A stretch of 64,000 bases of DNA from Pelagerythrobacter aerophilus (GCF_003581645.1 NZ_QXFK01000016.1:62001-126000), one strand, 5' to 3'; shown: positions 16,871 to 26,417, counted from the first letter of the stretch. Translations and numbers: made by a program. Notes: generated by a model from the letters alone, not told the origin.

Positions 16871-17968
16871 TCATGGGGCGAAGCGCAGAACCGCGTTGGC
16901 GCGGGGTAAACCGTCCATCGCGCGCGCTCGCTCCGGTTGCCATGCCTTGCCCTCGGTAAAGTCCTCGAAGCGGGCATAGCGGCCGAGCACCTGTCCAGCG
17001 CCCAACTCGTAGGGCAGGCCTTCCGAATCGAAAGGGGCTGCGCCGTCCGCCACGTGGAAGTGAAGGTGCGGCTGGGTCACGTGGCCGGAGGCGCCAAGCC
17101 GTGCGATCACCTGCCCCTTCGCGACCAGGTCTCCAACCCGAACCGGGATGCCGGGGGCGAGGTGCTGGTAGAAGGCGTAGCGGCCGTCGGGCAACCGGAG
17201 CACCACCATTGCGCCGGTTTCGTCCTCGACGCTCGGGCGTGCTCCCGGCTTCGGTTCTTCCTTCACTGCCACGATCACGCCATCGGCAACGGCAAGGACG
17301 TCGGCGCCGGTGCCGTCCGCGGCCACACTGCGTCCGGCCGATGCAGGATCGAACCCGCGCGCCGGCATCCAGTCGATCGCGTGCCGTCCGGGCAGGCGGA
17401 CACGGCCGCTGACCGCGTAGGGGTAGCGGCGATGGCCGTTGGCATGATCGGGCAGCGCGACCGCGGTCCAGGGGCCGCCGCGTAGCGGTGCGCCGAGCGG
17501 AAGAGGGAAGGCTGCGCGCGGCGTCGCGGCGCCGCCCACGATCGTGACCGCTTCGGCGGACCCGTCCTTCGATGCTGCCGTAAAGCGAATGCGGTGCCGC
17601 AGCGTTGCGGTTCCTGGGGGCGCGGGAACGTCGAGGTAGAGGATCGCGCGTTCTCCCGGGGCGAGGCGCTGTGCCGGATTCCGGGGCGCGCCGACCCAGC
17701 GGGCGGCTTTGGCGGCATCGACCCGCGCGAGCACCACGCCGTCGTTCGCCGTTTCGACCTCGATCGCATCGAGCACGATGATCTTGCTGGAAAAGCTGGT
17801 CGCGTGAACTTCGTAAATCAGCCGATCGCGCCCGTCGATCCGCGCGACCGGCGGCGTATAGGGCACTTCGATGTGCAGCGATTGATAGGGCCGCACTTCA
17901 GGCGCTGGCGCCGCCTGGATGGACCAGAGCGGCAACGACAGCATCAGAAATATCCGGGCGAGAAGCAT
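16871..17968 (-). CDS. M23-family metallopeptidase, exported
   Basis: 365 residues from the ATG at 17968, which starts a signal peptide (MLLARIFLMLSLPLWSIQA). An upstream in-frame ATG at 18016 lacks one. The N-terminal half is beta-rich of unknown type. The C-terminal LytM domain (about 200-330) has the zinc ligands in GRHAIDWMP (HxxxD) and QPHLHFHV (HxH), plus YQHLAPG. M23 enzymes cut peptide cross-bridges; some with this domain order are non-peptidoglycan enzymes. It follows the LytTR regulator by 94 nt on the same strand. Confidence 0.88.
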   Translation of the reverse strand: MLLARIFLMLSLPLWSIQAAPAPEVRPYQSLHIEVPYTPPVARIDGRDRLIYEVHATSFSSKIIVLDAIEVETANDGVVLARVDAAKAARWVGAPRNPAQRLAPGERAILYLDVPAPPGTATLRHRIRFTAASKDGSAEAVTIVGGAATPRAAFPLPLGAPLRGGPWTAVALPDHANGHRRYPYAVSGRVRLPGRHAIDWMPARGFDPASAGRSVAADGTGADVLAVADGVIVAVKEEPKPGARPSVEDETGAMVVLRLPDGRYAFYQHLAPGIPVRVGDLVAKGQVIARLGASGHVTQPHLHFHVADGAAPFDSEGLPYELGAGQVLGRYARFEDFTEGKAWQPERARAMDGLPRANAVLRFAP

Positions 17969-18062
17969 GAGGCAGATCTCCGAACGACGGTGATGACGCG
18001 GTTCTGCCTCCGCCACGCACGGGTCTGCGAGCAGCGATCTGCGAGCGGGACTGCGCGGCCCG

Positions 18063-18890
18063 TCAGGCGGGTGCGATCAGGGCTGCGAGGTTGGCACGGA
18101 AGCGGCGGCTGAGGCGCAAACGCTCGCCGGTGACCAGGCGAACGTGCGCATCCCCGCGCCCGATCGGCTCTATGTTGCGGATGCGGTCGAGGCGCACCAG
18201 CGCGCCGCGATGGATGCGGGCGAAGGCCTCTGTGGGGAGCCTTGCCGCCAACGACGCGAGCGACTCGTCGAGCAACTCGACGCTCCCCGCCACATGGACC
18301 TCGACATAGTCACCTGCCGCGCCGATCCAGTCGATCGTGTCCAGCGGAATGCGGCGGATATGGCCGCGACTGCGGATCAGCAGCGCGTCGTCGGGTGCCG
18401 AGGATGCGGCGTTTGCCGCAGCGCGTTGTCGTCGCCGCAGGTGCAGGCAAAACAGAACAATGCCCAGAAGCGCAAAATAGAGCAGCGTGTTGGTGTCGAG
18501 ATTGCGCACGAACATGCGATCGGCCATCGCCCAGCGCGTCGGCACGCCCTCGCCGCGATAGGCCGGCCAGTAGAGGCCCGCGAAGACAAGTACGTGCAGC
18601 GCCGATACGACCGGCCATAACGCGAGGTAGGCGGCGATCCGCAGCGCGCGCGGCTGCACGGCACGTTCGATCGCCATGATGGCTGCGGCGACCGGCCAAG
18701 TCAGCAGAGCCCACACCGAATAAATGGCCAAGGTGTAGGCAAGCGTCGGCCACCACTGCTGCGGTGTTCCCGCGTGCGCGGCGAGGAACGACCCCTGAGC
18801 AGCCTGGACGACGGCGACGATCACCCAGCCGGAGAGGACGAATGCGATCCATCCGGGACGGCTTCGCGGCAAAGACACGAGACCGGTCAT
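18063..18890 (-). CDS. Membrane-anchored LytTR-family DNA-binding protein
   Basis: 275 residues from the ATG at 18890 (MTGLVSLPRSRPG). Four hydrophobic segments lie at about residues 12-35, 45-70, 80-105 and 130-150. After a basic stretch (LHLRRRQRAAA) comes a C-terminal LytTR domain (about 175-270) with RSRGHIRRIPLDTIDWIGAAGD and FARIHRGALVRLDRI. There is no response-regulator receiver domain, so the signal is probably sensed in the membrane. The M23 peptidase gene downstream is the obvious candidate target. Confidence 0.88.
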   Translation of the reverse strand: MTGLVSLPRSRPGWIAFVLSGWVIVAVVQAAQGSFLAAHAGTPQQWWPTLAYTLAIYSVWALLTWPVAAAIMAIERAVQPRALRIAAYLALWPVVSALHVLVFAGLYWPAYRGEGVPTRWAMADRMFVRNLDTNTLLYFALLGIVLFCLHLRRRQRAAANAASSAPDDALLIRSRGHIRRIPLDTIDWIGAAGDYVEVHVAGSVELLDESLASLAARLPTEAFARIHRGALVRLDRIRNIEPIGRGDAHVRLVTGERLRLSRRFRANLAALIAPA

Positions 18891-18926
18891 CGCGCCAGGT
18901 TGCCGGCTTCGCGGCGAAGCAGCAAG

Positions 18927-18955
18927 GGCGGGCAACGCTTTGCGCGTCGCCCGCC
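18927..18955 (-). terminator. Terminator-like hairpin after rpoH
   Basis: GGCGGGC (18927-18933) pairs with GCCCGCC (18949-18955), with further partial pairing inside. It is located just after the rpoH stop on the minus strand and before the LytTR gene. Confidence 0.45.
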
Positions 18956-18966
18956 GGAGATCTTGC

Positions 18967-19872
18967 TTAGGCGATACCCGGCAGCAGCCGTTCGCCGGCG
19001 ATGCGCTGCATCGCCTTTTGCAGCTTCTCGAACGCGCGCACCTCGATCTGGCGGATGCGTTCGCGGCTGACGTCGTAAACTTGGCTCAATTCCTCCAGCG
19101 TCTGGGGATTGTCCGTCAGGCGCCGTTCGGTGAGGATGTGCTTTTCACGCTCGTTCAGGCTATCCATCGCCTCGACCAGCATTTCGTGACGCACGTTCGC
19201 CTCTTCGGCTTCGGCAACGGTCTCGTCCTGCAGAGGACGATCGTCGGTCAGCCAGTCCTGCCACTCGCCGGAGCCCTCTTCCCCGCCGCGCATGGGCGTG
19301 TTGAGCGATCCGTCGCCGCCCATCATCATGCGGCGATTCATGTTGATCACTTCCTGCTCGGGCACGCCGAGGTCGGTCGCGATCTTGGCGACGTCGTCAG
19401 GATGAAGGTCGCTGTCCTCGTAAGCCTCAAGGTTCTTCTTCATCCGCCGCAGGTTGAAGAACAGCTTCTTCTGCGCCGCGGTGGTGCCCATCTTCACGAG
19501 GCTCCAGCTCCGCAGGATGAACTCCTGGATCGAAGCCTTGATCCACCACATCGCGTAGGTCGCGAGGCGGAAGCCGCGATCGGGCTCGAACTTCTTGACG
19601 CCCTGCATCAAGCCGACGTTACCTTCGGAAATGAGGTCGCTGACCGGCAGGCCGTAGCCGCGGTAACCCATGGCGATCTTGGCCACGAGCCGCAGGTGGC
19701 TGGTGACGAGCTGCGCAGCAGCTTCCGAATCTTCATGCTCTTCGTAGCGCTTGGCGAGCATGTATTCCTGCTCGGCCGTCAGCACCGGGAATTTCTTGAT
19801 CTCGGCGAGATAGCGGTTGAGGCTCTGCTCACCGCCGAGCGCCGGGACTGTCAATGCTTTGTTGTTGCTCAC
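18967..19872 (-). CDS. rpoH: Heat-shock sigma factor RpoH
   Basis: 301 residues using a GTG at 19872 (VSNNKALTVP), which gives the usual RpoH length; the longer frame from 19953 adds an atypical Cys-rich N-terminus. The RpoH box QKKLFFNLRR is present near residue 145, separating sigma-32 from RpoD. Region 2 (GLPVSDLISEGNVGLMQGVKKFEP, FRLATYAMWWIKASI) and region 4 (VSRERIRQIEVRAFEKL) are complete. It directs heat-shock genes; clpB and clpP in this window are likely targets. Confidence 0.95.
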   Translation of the reverse strand: MSNNKALTVPALGGEQSLNRYLAEIKKFPVLTAEQEYMLAKRYEEHEDSEAAAQLVTSHLRLVAKIAMGYRGYGLPVSDLISEGNVGLMQGVKKFEPDRGFRLATYAMWWIKASIQEFILRSWSLVKMGTTAAQKKLFFNLRRMKKNLEAYEDSDLHPDDVAKIATDLGVPEQEVINMNRRMMMGGDGSLNTPMRGGEEGSGEWQDWLTDDRPLQDETVAEAEEANVRHEMLVEAMDSLNEREKHILTERRLTDNPQTLEELSQVYDVSRERIRQIEVRAFEKLQKAMQRIAGERLLPGIA

Positions 19873-19951
19873 GTCTACCCTGACCTTTCTCGTGTCGACC
19901 GCGCGGTGACGGACCCCTGATGGGCATCCGCAGTGCGGGCCACGCATTTGC

Positions 19952-19958
19952 ATATAGG
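19952..19958 (-). promoter_or_regulatory. CCTATAT, -10-like element upstream of rpoH
   Basis: On the minus strand CGTCCTATATG lies 80 nt before the rpoH GTG. The same GTCCTATAT string occurs upstream of clpB (55759-55767). It resembles the CYTATNT -10 of alphaproteobacterial RpoH promoters, but no convincing CTTG -35 is at the right distance. Confidence 0.3.
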
Positions 19959-19995
19959 ACGTTGGTGGGGCGGATTGAACCGACTTTCATCGATT

Positions 19996-20940
19996 TCAAC
20001 GAGCGGTTTCGTCGATGAGTTCCCGCATGTCCCCCGGCAATTCGGCCCGGAAATCCACCCTCTCGCCAGTGATCGGATGCTCGAACCCCAACAGTGCGGC
20101 GTGGAGCGCCTGCCGCGCGAAGCCCAGTTGTTTGAGGAGCGGGCGAAGCCCTGCCGGTGTGCGTCCATACGTCTGGTCTCCCAATAGCGGATGACCGATT
20201 GACGCACAGTGAACGCGGACCTGGTGGGTTCTGCCGGTTTCCAGCCGGCATTCGATCAATGCGCAATCTCGCAGCAATTTCAGCGTCTTGTAATGTGTGA
20301 CGGCATGTTTCCCGCGAGTCGAATCCGGTGGCAACACGGCCATCTTCTTGCGGTTCGCGTCCGACCGGCCGATTCGCCCCGAGATCGTGCCTATCGGCGG
20401 GGCTGGCTGCCCGGCACAGACAGCGAGATAGGCGCGGGTGATCGAGTGGTCGGCGAACTGCCGCGCCAGCCCCTCGTGCGCCGCATCGGTCTTGGCCACG
20501 ACCAGCAGGCCGGAGGTGTCCTTGTCGATCCGGTGCACGATCCCCGGCCGCGCCACGCCGTTGATGCCCGACAATTGCCCGCGGCAATGGTGGAGCAGGG
20601 CATTGACGAGCGTGCCGTCCGGGTTTCCGGCCGCCGGATGCACCACCAGCCCTGCCGGCTTGTTCACGACGATCAGGTAATCGTCCTCGAACGCGACGTC
20701 GAGCGGGATGTCCTGCGCCCGGGCGGCGAGGGGTTCGGGCGGAGGAACGGCGATGGAGAACGCGGCGCCTTCGCCGGTCCTCGCCGAAGCGCTGCGCACC
20801 ACCATACCATCGACCGTTACGCGGCCTTCGCCGATCAGCCCCTTGACCCGTTCACGCGAAAGCCCGGATGCGTCGGCCAACGCCTTGTCGAGGCGGAGGC
20901 CGGGCGCGAGAAATCCGCCGATGACTTGATCGTCCGCCAT
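19996..20940 (-). CDS. rluD: RluD-type rRNA pseudouridine synthase
   Basis: 314 residues, ATG at 20940. The N-terminal S4 domain (about 20-80, RLDKALADASGLSRERVKGLI) precedes the catalytic domain with the RluA-family motif HRIDKDTSGLLVVAK; the catalytic residue is the Asp in RIDKD. A late motif GRTHQVRVH is also conserved. RluD modifies 23S rRNA helix 69 (U1911, 1915, 1917 in E. coli). The assignment to RluD rather than RluC rests on overall similarity and position. Confidence 0.9.
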   Translation of the reverse strand: MADDQVIGGFLAPGLRLDKALADASGLSRERVKGLIGEGRVTVDGMVVRSASARTGEGAAFSIAVPPPEPLAARAQDIPLDVAFEDDYLIVVNKPAGLVVHPAAGNPDGTLVNALLHHCRGQLSGINGVARPGIVHRIDKDTSGLLVVAKTDAAHEGLARQFADHSITRAYLAVCAGQPAPPIGTISGRIGRSDANRKKMAVLPPDSTRGKHAVTHYKTLKLLRDCALIECRLETGRTHQVRVHCASIGHPLLGDQTYGRTPAGLRPLLKQLGFARQALHAALLGFEHPITGERVDFRAELPGDMRELIDETAR

Positions 20941-20956
20941 GCTAGGCCAATGCGCG

Positions 20957-21352
20957 ATGATTGCCGAAGTCACAAGTGCGGTCCTGGAAGGCATTCGCGC
21001 CGAGGCGGCCGCGGCCGATCCGCGCGAGTGTTGCGGTATTCTGCTCGGCGACGGGGGAACTGTCCGCGCCCTCGCACCGGCGCGCAACGTCCATCCGGCG
21101 CCGGAGACGCATTTCGAGATCGATCCGCGCGCGCTCATCGATGCGTACCGGGCGGCGCGCGGGGGCGGGCCGCAGGTCATGGGATATTACCACTCCCACC
21201 CGCACGGCCCGGCGGAGCCTTCGGCGACCGACCGGGCCTCGGCGGCGCGCGACGGGCGCATCTGGGCGATTGCCGGCGAAGGCGAGGTACGGTTCTGGCG
21301 CGACGACGAAGCGGGCTTCGAACCGCTTTCCCTGCGAGTCATTGATCGGTAA
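20957..21352 (+). CDS. JAMM/MPN (M67-type) metallopeptidase
   Basis: 131 residues. I take the ATG at 20957; an alternative at 20939 overlaps the divergent rluD start. The JAMM zinc motif is complete: Glu in ECCGILLG, then HSHPHGPAEPSATD (HxH-P-x7-S-x2-D). Bacterial stand-alone JAMM proteins often cleave C-terminal tails from ubiquitin-like sulfur carriers or act in siderophore or cysteine pathways. No ubiquitin-like gene is adjacent, so the substrate is unknown. chpT starts 48 nt downstream. Confidence 0.88.
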   Translation: MIAEVTSAVLEGIRAEAAAADPRECCGILLGDGGTVRALAPARNVHPAPETHFEIDPRALIDAYRAARGGGPQVMGYYHSHPHGPAEPSATDRASAARDGRIWAIAGEGEVRFWRDDEAGFEPLSLRVIDR

Positions 21353-21400
21353 GGCGGCGGTTAGCCAGACTTTCGCAGAACGGACGACGCTTCTCACTCC

Positions 21401-22045
21401 ATGACCGATTCCGACGCCATCGACCTCGCCAGCATGCTTTGCTCCCGCCTGTGTCACGACATGCTCAGCCCGGTCGGGGCGCTTTCCAACGGGCTCGAAC
21501 TCCTCGCCGGGGAGAAGGACCCGGAAATGCGTCAGCGCTGCTTCGAACTGCTCGAGCAGAGCGCGCAGATCAGCGCCGACAAGCTCAAGTTCTTCCGCCT
21601 CGCTTACGGTGCGGCGGGCGGCTTCGGCGACCAGGTGGACGTGGCCGAGGCCCGCGCGGTGATCGACGCGCTGGCTCGCGATGCGAAGCGGGTTGCGGTG
21701 AACTGGGCGCTTGCCGAAAGCCGCATGTCCAAGCCGGCGGTGAAGGTGCTGCTCAACTTCGCCCACATGGGGATAGAGGCGCTAGTGCGCGGCGGAACGA
21801 TCGACATCGGGGCAGAAGTGCGGGACGGGGCGACCGAAATCGTGGTTCGCGCGGCCGGCGCCAGGATCGCCTTCGACGAAACGATCGGCGCGGCGCTCGA
21901 GGGCAATCTTGCAAAAGACAGACTTTCGAGCCGCACCGCGCCGGCGCATATGCTGTGCCTGCTGGCCGAGGATGGGGGCGGGGGCCTGCAATACCGGCAG
22001 ACCGGCGATGCATTGGTTCTCGGAGCGGTCCTGCCGAACGGCTGA
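21401..22045 (+). CDS. chpT: Histidine phosphotransferase ChpT
   Basis: 214 residues. The phosphorylated histidine is His19 in SRLCHDMLSPVGALSNGLEL, the dimerisation/phosphotransfer helix of a histidine-kinase-like fold. The C-terminal half is a degenerate ATPase domain that lacks the N-box and G-box needed for ATP binding, as known for ChpT. ChpT passes phosphate from CckA to CtrA and CpdR, controlling cell cycle and motility in alphaproteobacteria. Its TGA overlaps the ATG of the following amidase by 1 nt (TGATG). Confidence 0.93.
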   Translation: MTDSDAIDLASMLCSRLCHDMLSPVGALSNGLELLAGEKDPEMRQRCFELLEQSAQISADKLKFFRLAYGAAGGFGDQVDVAEARAVIDALARDAKRVAVNWALAESRMSKPAVKVLLNFAHMGIEALVRGGTIDIGAEVRDGATEIVVRAAGARIAFDETIGAALEGNLAKDRLSSRTAPAHMLCLLAEDGGGGLQYRQTGDALVLGAVLPNG

Positions 22046-22749
22046 TGGACGAACTCGTTCACCACGAGCGGCCGTCGCCCAATTTCAACGAACGGACGCT
22101 GCTGATCTCGATGGTGGTGATCCACTATACCGAGATGGAGAACGCCCAGGCCGCGCTCGACCGGCTGTGCGATCCGGATGCGGGCGTGAGTGCGCATTAC
22201 CTGATCTCGGAAGCCGGCGAGGTCACCCGGCTGGTGTCGGAGGACAAACGCGCCTGGCACGCGGGCGCCTCCTACTGGCGCGGGCACAAGGATGTGAATT
22301 CGGCGAGCGTCGGGATCGAACTCGACCATCCGGGGCACGCGCTGGGCTACCGCGACTTCTCGGAAGCGCAGTTTGCCGCGCTCGTCCCGCTGGTGGCGAG
22401 AATCGTGAAGGATCACGACATTCCGCGCGCGAATGTCGTCGGCCATTCGGACGTTGCGCCCGCGCGTAAGATCGATCCGGGCGAGTTGTTTCCGTGGGAT
22501 CGGCTCGCCGAATACGGCCTGTGCCTGCCGCGTCCGGAAAAGCTAGATCTCGGTGATCCGTTCGACAACGACGGCGCGTTCTACCTCGCGCTCGAGCGCT
22601 TCGGCTATGACGTGACCGACGGGCGCAAGGCGGTCGAGGCGTTCCAGCGGCGCTGGCGGCCCGAGCGGATCGATGGCGAGATCGACGGGCAGATCCGTGC
22701 GATCCTGTTCCAGCTCCTCTTGGATCGCGACCGCGGACACGCTAGATAG
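22045..22749 (+). CDS. N-acetylmuramoyl-L-alanine amidase (AmpD/AmiD-type)
   Basis: 234 residues. The amidase_2 zinc ligands are His27 (VVIHYTEM), a His in GHSDVAPARKIDPGELFPW and the late Asp/Lys there. A C-terminal peptidoglycan-binding-like region (about 175-232, GYDVTDGRKAVEAFQRRWRP) follows, as in AmiD/AmpD relatives. No signal peptide is seen, so a cytosolic recycling role like AmpD is likely, removing the peptide from anhydro-muropeptides. The start overlaps chpT. Confidence 0.92.
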   Translation: MDELVHHERPSPNFNERTLLISMVVIHYTEMENAQAALDRLCDPDAGVSAHYLISEAGEVTRLVSEDKRAWHAGASYWRGHKDVNSASVGIELDHPGHALGYRDFSEAQFAALVPLVARIVKDHDIPRANVVGHSDVAPARKIDPGELFPWDRLAEYGLCLPRPEKLDLGDPFDNDGAFYLALERFGYDVTDGRKAVEAFQRRWRPERIDGEIDGQIRAILFQLLLDRDRGHAR

Positions 22750-22754
22750 AGCGC

Positions 22755-23195
<441 letters not shown>

Positions 23196-23273
23196 ATTTC
23201 TCCCATTCCGGCTTCGGTGCAGGTCCGCGACCCGTATCGACGACTGTTGCGGGGAATGGGCGCTAAGGCCTTC

Positions 23274-24584
23274 TCAGCCGCGCCCGACACTGACGTAGAT
23301 GAACCCCGCCGCCTGCATGTGGTCGGGCTTGTAGATATTCCGCAGGTCGACCATCACGGGGGAGTTTGCCAGGGCCTTCACGCGCTCCAGATCGAGCGCA
23401 CGAAAGGCATCCCATTCCGTGACGATGGCGATTGCGTCGGCGCCATCGATCGCCTCATAGGGGCTCTTGCACATCTGCACGTCGGGCATCAGCGGCGCGG
23501 CCTGCGTCATACCCTCGGGATCGTATCCGGCGACCTTCACGCCGGCATCTCCGAGCGCCTGCGCGATCGCGATCGCCGGGCTGTCGCGCATGTCGTCGGT
23601 GTTCGGCTTGAACGTGAGGCCCAGCAACGCGACCTTCTTGCCCCGCGCTGCTTCCATGCCGCCGAGCGCGTCGATCACCTTGCGGCCCATCGCCCGCTTG
23701 CGGCTGTCGTTGGTCTTCACCACCGCTTCGATGATCCGCACCGGGCTGTCGTAGTCCTCGGCGGTCTTGAGCAGGGCCAGCGTGTCCTTGGGGAAGCACG
23801 AGCCGCCGTAACCGGGACCGGCATGAAGGAACTTGGGGCCGATGCGGTTGTCCATTCCGATCCCACGGCTCACGTCCTGCACGTTGGCGCCGACCTTCTC
23901 GCACAGATCGGCCATCTCGTTGATGAAAGTGATCTTGGTCGCGAGGAAGGCATTGGCCGCATATTTGATCAGTTCCGCGCTGCGGCGGCTGACGAACAGG
24001 ATCGGCGATTCGTTGAGGAACAGCGGCCGATAGACCTCGCGCATGACGTCGCGGCCGAACTCATCGTCCGTGCCGATGACGATCCGGTCGGGGCGCTTGA
24101 AATCGCCGATGGCTGCGCCTTCGCGCAGGAATTCGGGGTTGGAAACGACCGCGACGCGGTGGTTGCAGCCGGTCTCGGCAATGATCCGCTCGACTTCGTC
24201 ACCGGTGCCCACGGGAACGGTCGACTTGGTCACCACCACCGCATCGTTGGCCAGGTTCTCGCCGACCTCGCGTGCGACCGCGTGGACGAACGAGAGATCG
24301 GCGTGGCCATCGCCCCGGCGGCTCGGCGTGCCGACCGCGATGAAGATTGCCTGCGCCCCGGCGATGCCCTCGGCCAGATCGGTCGTGAACGACAGCCGGC
24401 CGGCGGCGACGTTGCTCTGGACCAGCGCGTCGAGCCCGGGCTCGTAGATCGGCATCACACCTTCGTGCAGGCGGTCGATCTTCGACTGGTCCTTGTCGAT
24501 GCAGACCACGTCATGCCCGAAGTCGGCAAAGCAGGCGCCCGACACCAGGCCGACGTAGCCCGAACCGACCATAGCGATCTTCAT
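23274..24584 (-). CDS. ugd: UDP-glucose 6-dehydrogenase
   Basis: 436 residues from the ATG at 24584. The N-terminal Rossmann motif is MVGSGYVGLVSGACFADFGH. The catalytic Cys lies in GPGYGGSCFPKD near residue 260, and AANAFLATKITFINE is the central helix. The C-terminal domain has LGLTFKPNTDDMRDSP. It oxidises UDP-glucose to UDP-glucuronate for exopolysaccharide or lipid A/LPS sugars. The start overlaps the stop of the metallophosphatase gene by 1 nt (TAATG), so both are cotranslated. Confidence 0.96.
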   Translation of the reverse strand: MKIAMVGSGYVGLVSGACFADFGHDVVCIDKDQSKIDRLHEGVMPIYEPGLDALVQSNVAAGRLSFTTDLAEGIAGAQAIFIAVGTPSRRGDGHADLSFVHAVAREVGENLANDAVVVTKSTVPVGTGDEVERIIAETGCNHRVAVVSNPEFLREGAAIGDFKRPDRIVIGTDDEFGRDVMREVYRPLFLNESPILFVSRRSAELIKYAANAFLATKITFINEMADLCEKVGANVQDVSRGIGMDNRIGPKFLHAGPGYGGSCFPKDTLALLKTAEDYDSPVRIIEAVVKTNDSRKRAMGRKVIDALGGMEAARGKKVALLGLTFKPNTDDMRDSPAIAIAQALGDAGVKVAGYDPEGMTQAAPLMPDVQMCKSPYEAIDGADAIAIVTEWDAFRALDLERVKALANSPVMVDLRNIYKPDHMQAAGFIYVSVGRG

Positions 24585-25384
24585 TACGCAGTCCCCATCT
24601 TGCGGATTGTAATCGTGCCGGCGTCCTCGACCGCCTGTATATAGCGGCGCGCTTCGCCTTCCAGAACCAACGCGGTCAGTTTGCCCGTGCGGTAGGCGCC
24701 GGTGTCGATTCCGATGCGGTTCGCGCACTCGGCCACCGGGTCGCAGATCGTGTGGCCGTGCACCACGACATGCGAATGCGGCGCGGAGTGGCGCAGGAAC
24801 CGGTCGCGGATCCACAGCAGGTCGTGCCGCGACTGCTCTTCCAGCGGGACCTCGGGAAGAATGCCGGCATGGACGAACAGGTAGTCCCCGGCGATCACAT
24901 ATTCCTCGAACCCGCGCAGGAAATCGCGGTCCGCTTGCGGGACGGCTTCGCGCATCAGATCCTGCAGTTCGTCGAGCGTGCTCTCGTTGTAGCGTTCGCG
25001 TGTGATGCCGTAGCTGAACAGCGTCTCGCGCCCGCCATGCTTGAGGAAATGGCGCAGAATGCTGCGTTCCTCGAACGACTGGAGGAACATCTCCTCGTGA
25101 TTGCCGGCGAGGATGCGCACGGGGCGCTGCGCCTGCAATTCGCGCGCCTGCGCGACCACGCCCGCGCTGTCGGGACCGCGGTCGACCAGATCACCAAGCA
25201 GGACGATGGTTGTCTTGGCCGGCGAAGTCTGGCGGTCATCGTCTTCGACCGCACCGATCAGAGATTTGAACAGATCGGCCCGGCCGTGCACGTCCCCGAT
25301 CACATAGATGCGCTCGCCGTCGGGAACGGAGGGACGCGGCGTCTCGGAGCGGGCGCGAAAGATCTTGCGGAGCGGTTCGAACAT
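24584..25384 (-). CDS. Serine/threonine phosphatase-like metallophosphoesterase
   Basis: 266 residues from the ATG at 25384 (MFEPLRKIF). All PPP-family metal motifs are present: GDVHGR near 32, GDLVDRGPDS near 66, GNHEEM near 98, VHAG near 180 and VVHGHT near 215. Bacterial members act as protein phosphatases or Ap4A hydrolases (ApaH is longer and differs). The tight coupling to ugd suggests an exopolysaccharide-related role, possibly dephosphorylation of Ugd, whose tyrosine phosphorylation is known in other bacteria (inference). Confidence 0.88.
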   Translation of the reverse strand: MFEPLRKIFRARSETPRPSVPDGERIYVIGDVHGRADLFKSLIGAVEDDDRQTSPAKTTIVLLGDLVDRGPDSAGVVAQARELQAQRPVRILAGNHEEMFLQSFEERSILRHFLKHGGRETLFSYGITRERYNESTLDELQDLMREAVPQADRDFLRGFEEYVIAGDYLFVHAGILPEVPLEEQSRHDLLWIRDRFLRHSAPHSHVVVHGHTICDPVAECANRIGIDTGAYRTGKLTALVLEGEARRYIQAVEDAGTITIRKMGTA

Positions 25385-25536
25385 CGGGTGTTTTTTTGCG
25401 GTGGAGTACGGGCGCCGATAGGCCAGCGGCGCCTGCACGGCAACCGATGACTCGCCACTGAACCGGCGCCGCCCGATGCAGAAATTCAACAGGTTTATGT
25501 CTGCTGGCAGACGGCGTGAAATATTCCTTGTGCATC

Positions 25537-25551
25537 GCAGCATGATGCTGC
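25537..25551. promoter_or_regulatory. 7-1-7 palindrome upstream of TorF porin
   Basis: GCAGCAT-G-ATGCTGC is a perfect 15-bp palindrome with one central base, 101 nt before the porin ATG in the divergent intergenic region. A dimeric regulator is implied; its identity is unknown. Confidence 0.35.
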
Positions 25552-25651
25552 ACGATCGTTTCGCGTTCGCAAGAGTGTGCTCGACAGTACGAAGCATCCG
25601 GCGGACCGGCAGGTGGGACGAAGCACAACTGCAAACGCAAGGAAGTTTGTC

Positions 25652-26413
25652 ATGCTCACGTCCATCCGCGGTCTTACCGCCGCAGCTATTCTATCATCCG
25701 CTGTCATGGCTGCCGCGCCGGCACAGGCGCAGAGCGAAACCGACCCGCCGAGCGCGGTCGAGGTGTCGGGCAACGTTGCGATCGTCAGTGACTACCGTTT
25801 CCGCGGGGTTTCGCTGTCGGGGGGCGATCCGGCGATCCAGGGCGGCATCGATGTCACGCACGAGAGCGGATTCTACGTCGGAACCTGGGGCAGCTCGATC
25901 GACGACGGCGGCACCGATCTCCTGGGCGATGTCGAATTGGATCTCTACGGCGGCTGGAGCGGCGCCGTCGCGGAAGGGCTGACGCTCGACGTCGGGCTGC
26001 TGTACTACATGTATCCGACCGAGGATCTCGGCGCGGATACCGACTATTTCGAACCTTACGCCTCGCTCGCGTTCGCACTCGGCCCGGCCGAGGCCACGGT
26101 CGGCGCTGCCTACGCATTCGAGCAGGACGCGCTAGGCGATAACGACAATCTCTATGTCTATACCGACCTCGGCGTCGGCATTCCGAACACTCCGATCACG
26201 CTGAGCGGCCACCTCGGCTATACCGACGGTGTGCTCGCACCGCCGATGCTGGCTGGCAGCACGGATGATTCGGGGCTCGACTGGTCGCTCGGAGCGAGCG
26301 CGACGGTGCTCGGCGGGCTGGGTTTAGGCGTTTCCTACGTTGGCGTCGAAGGCCCTTCGGTGGACGGGCTTACCGACGACGCAGTGGTCGCGACCCTCAG
26401 CATGAGCTTCTGA
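25652..26413 (+). CDS. TorF-like outer-membrane porin
   Basis: 253 residues from the ATG at 25652 with GGAAG upstream. Signal peptide of about 26 residues (cut near AQAQS). The mature protein begins SAVEVSGNVAIVSDYRFRGV, the entry of the TorF/Gcw-chp family, and consists of short Gly/Asp-rich beta strands ending in a C-terminal Phe (ATLSMSF), as for outer-membrane barrels. The family is found widely in proteobacteria; transport substrate is unknown. Confidence 0.87.
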   Translation: MLTSIRGLTAAAILSSAVMAAAPAQAQSETDPPSAVEVSGNVAIVSDYRFRGVSLSGGDPAIQGGIDVTHESGFYVGTWGSSIDDGGTDLLGDVELDLYGGWSGAVAEGLTLDVGLLYYMYPTEDLGADTDYFEPYASLAFALGPAEATVGAAYAFEQDALGDNDNLYVYTDLGVGIPNTPITLSGHLGYTDGVLAPPMLAGSTDDSGLDWSLGASATVLGGLGLGVSYVGVEGPSVDGLTDDAVVATLSMSF

Positions 26414-26417
26414 ATCT

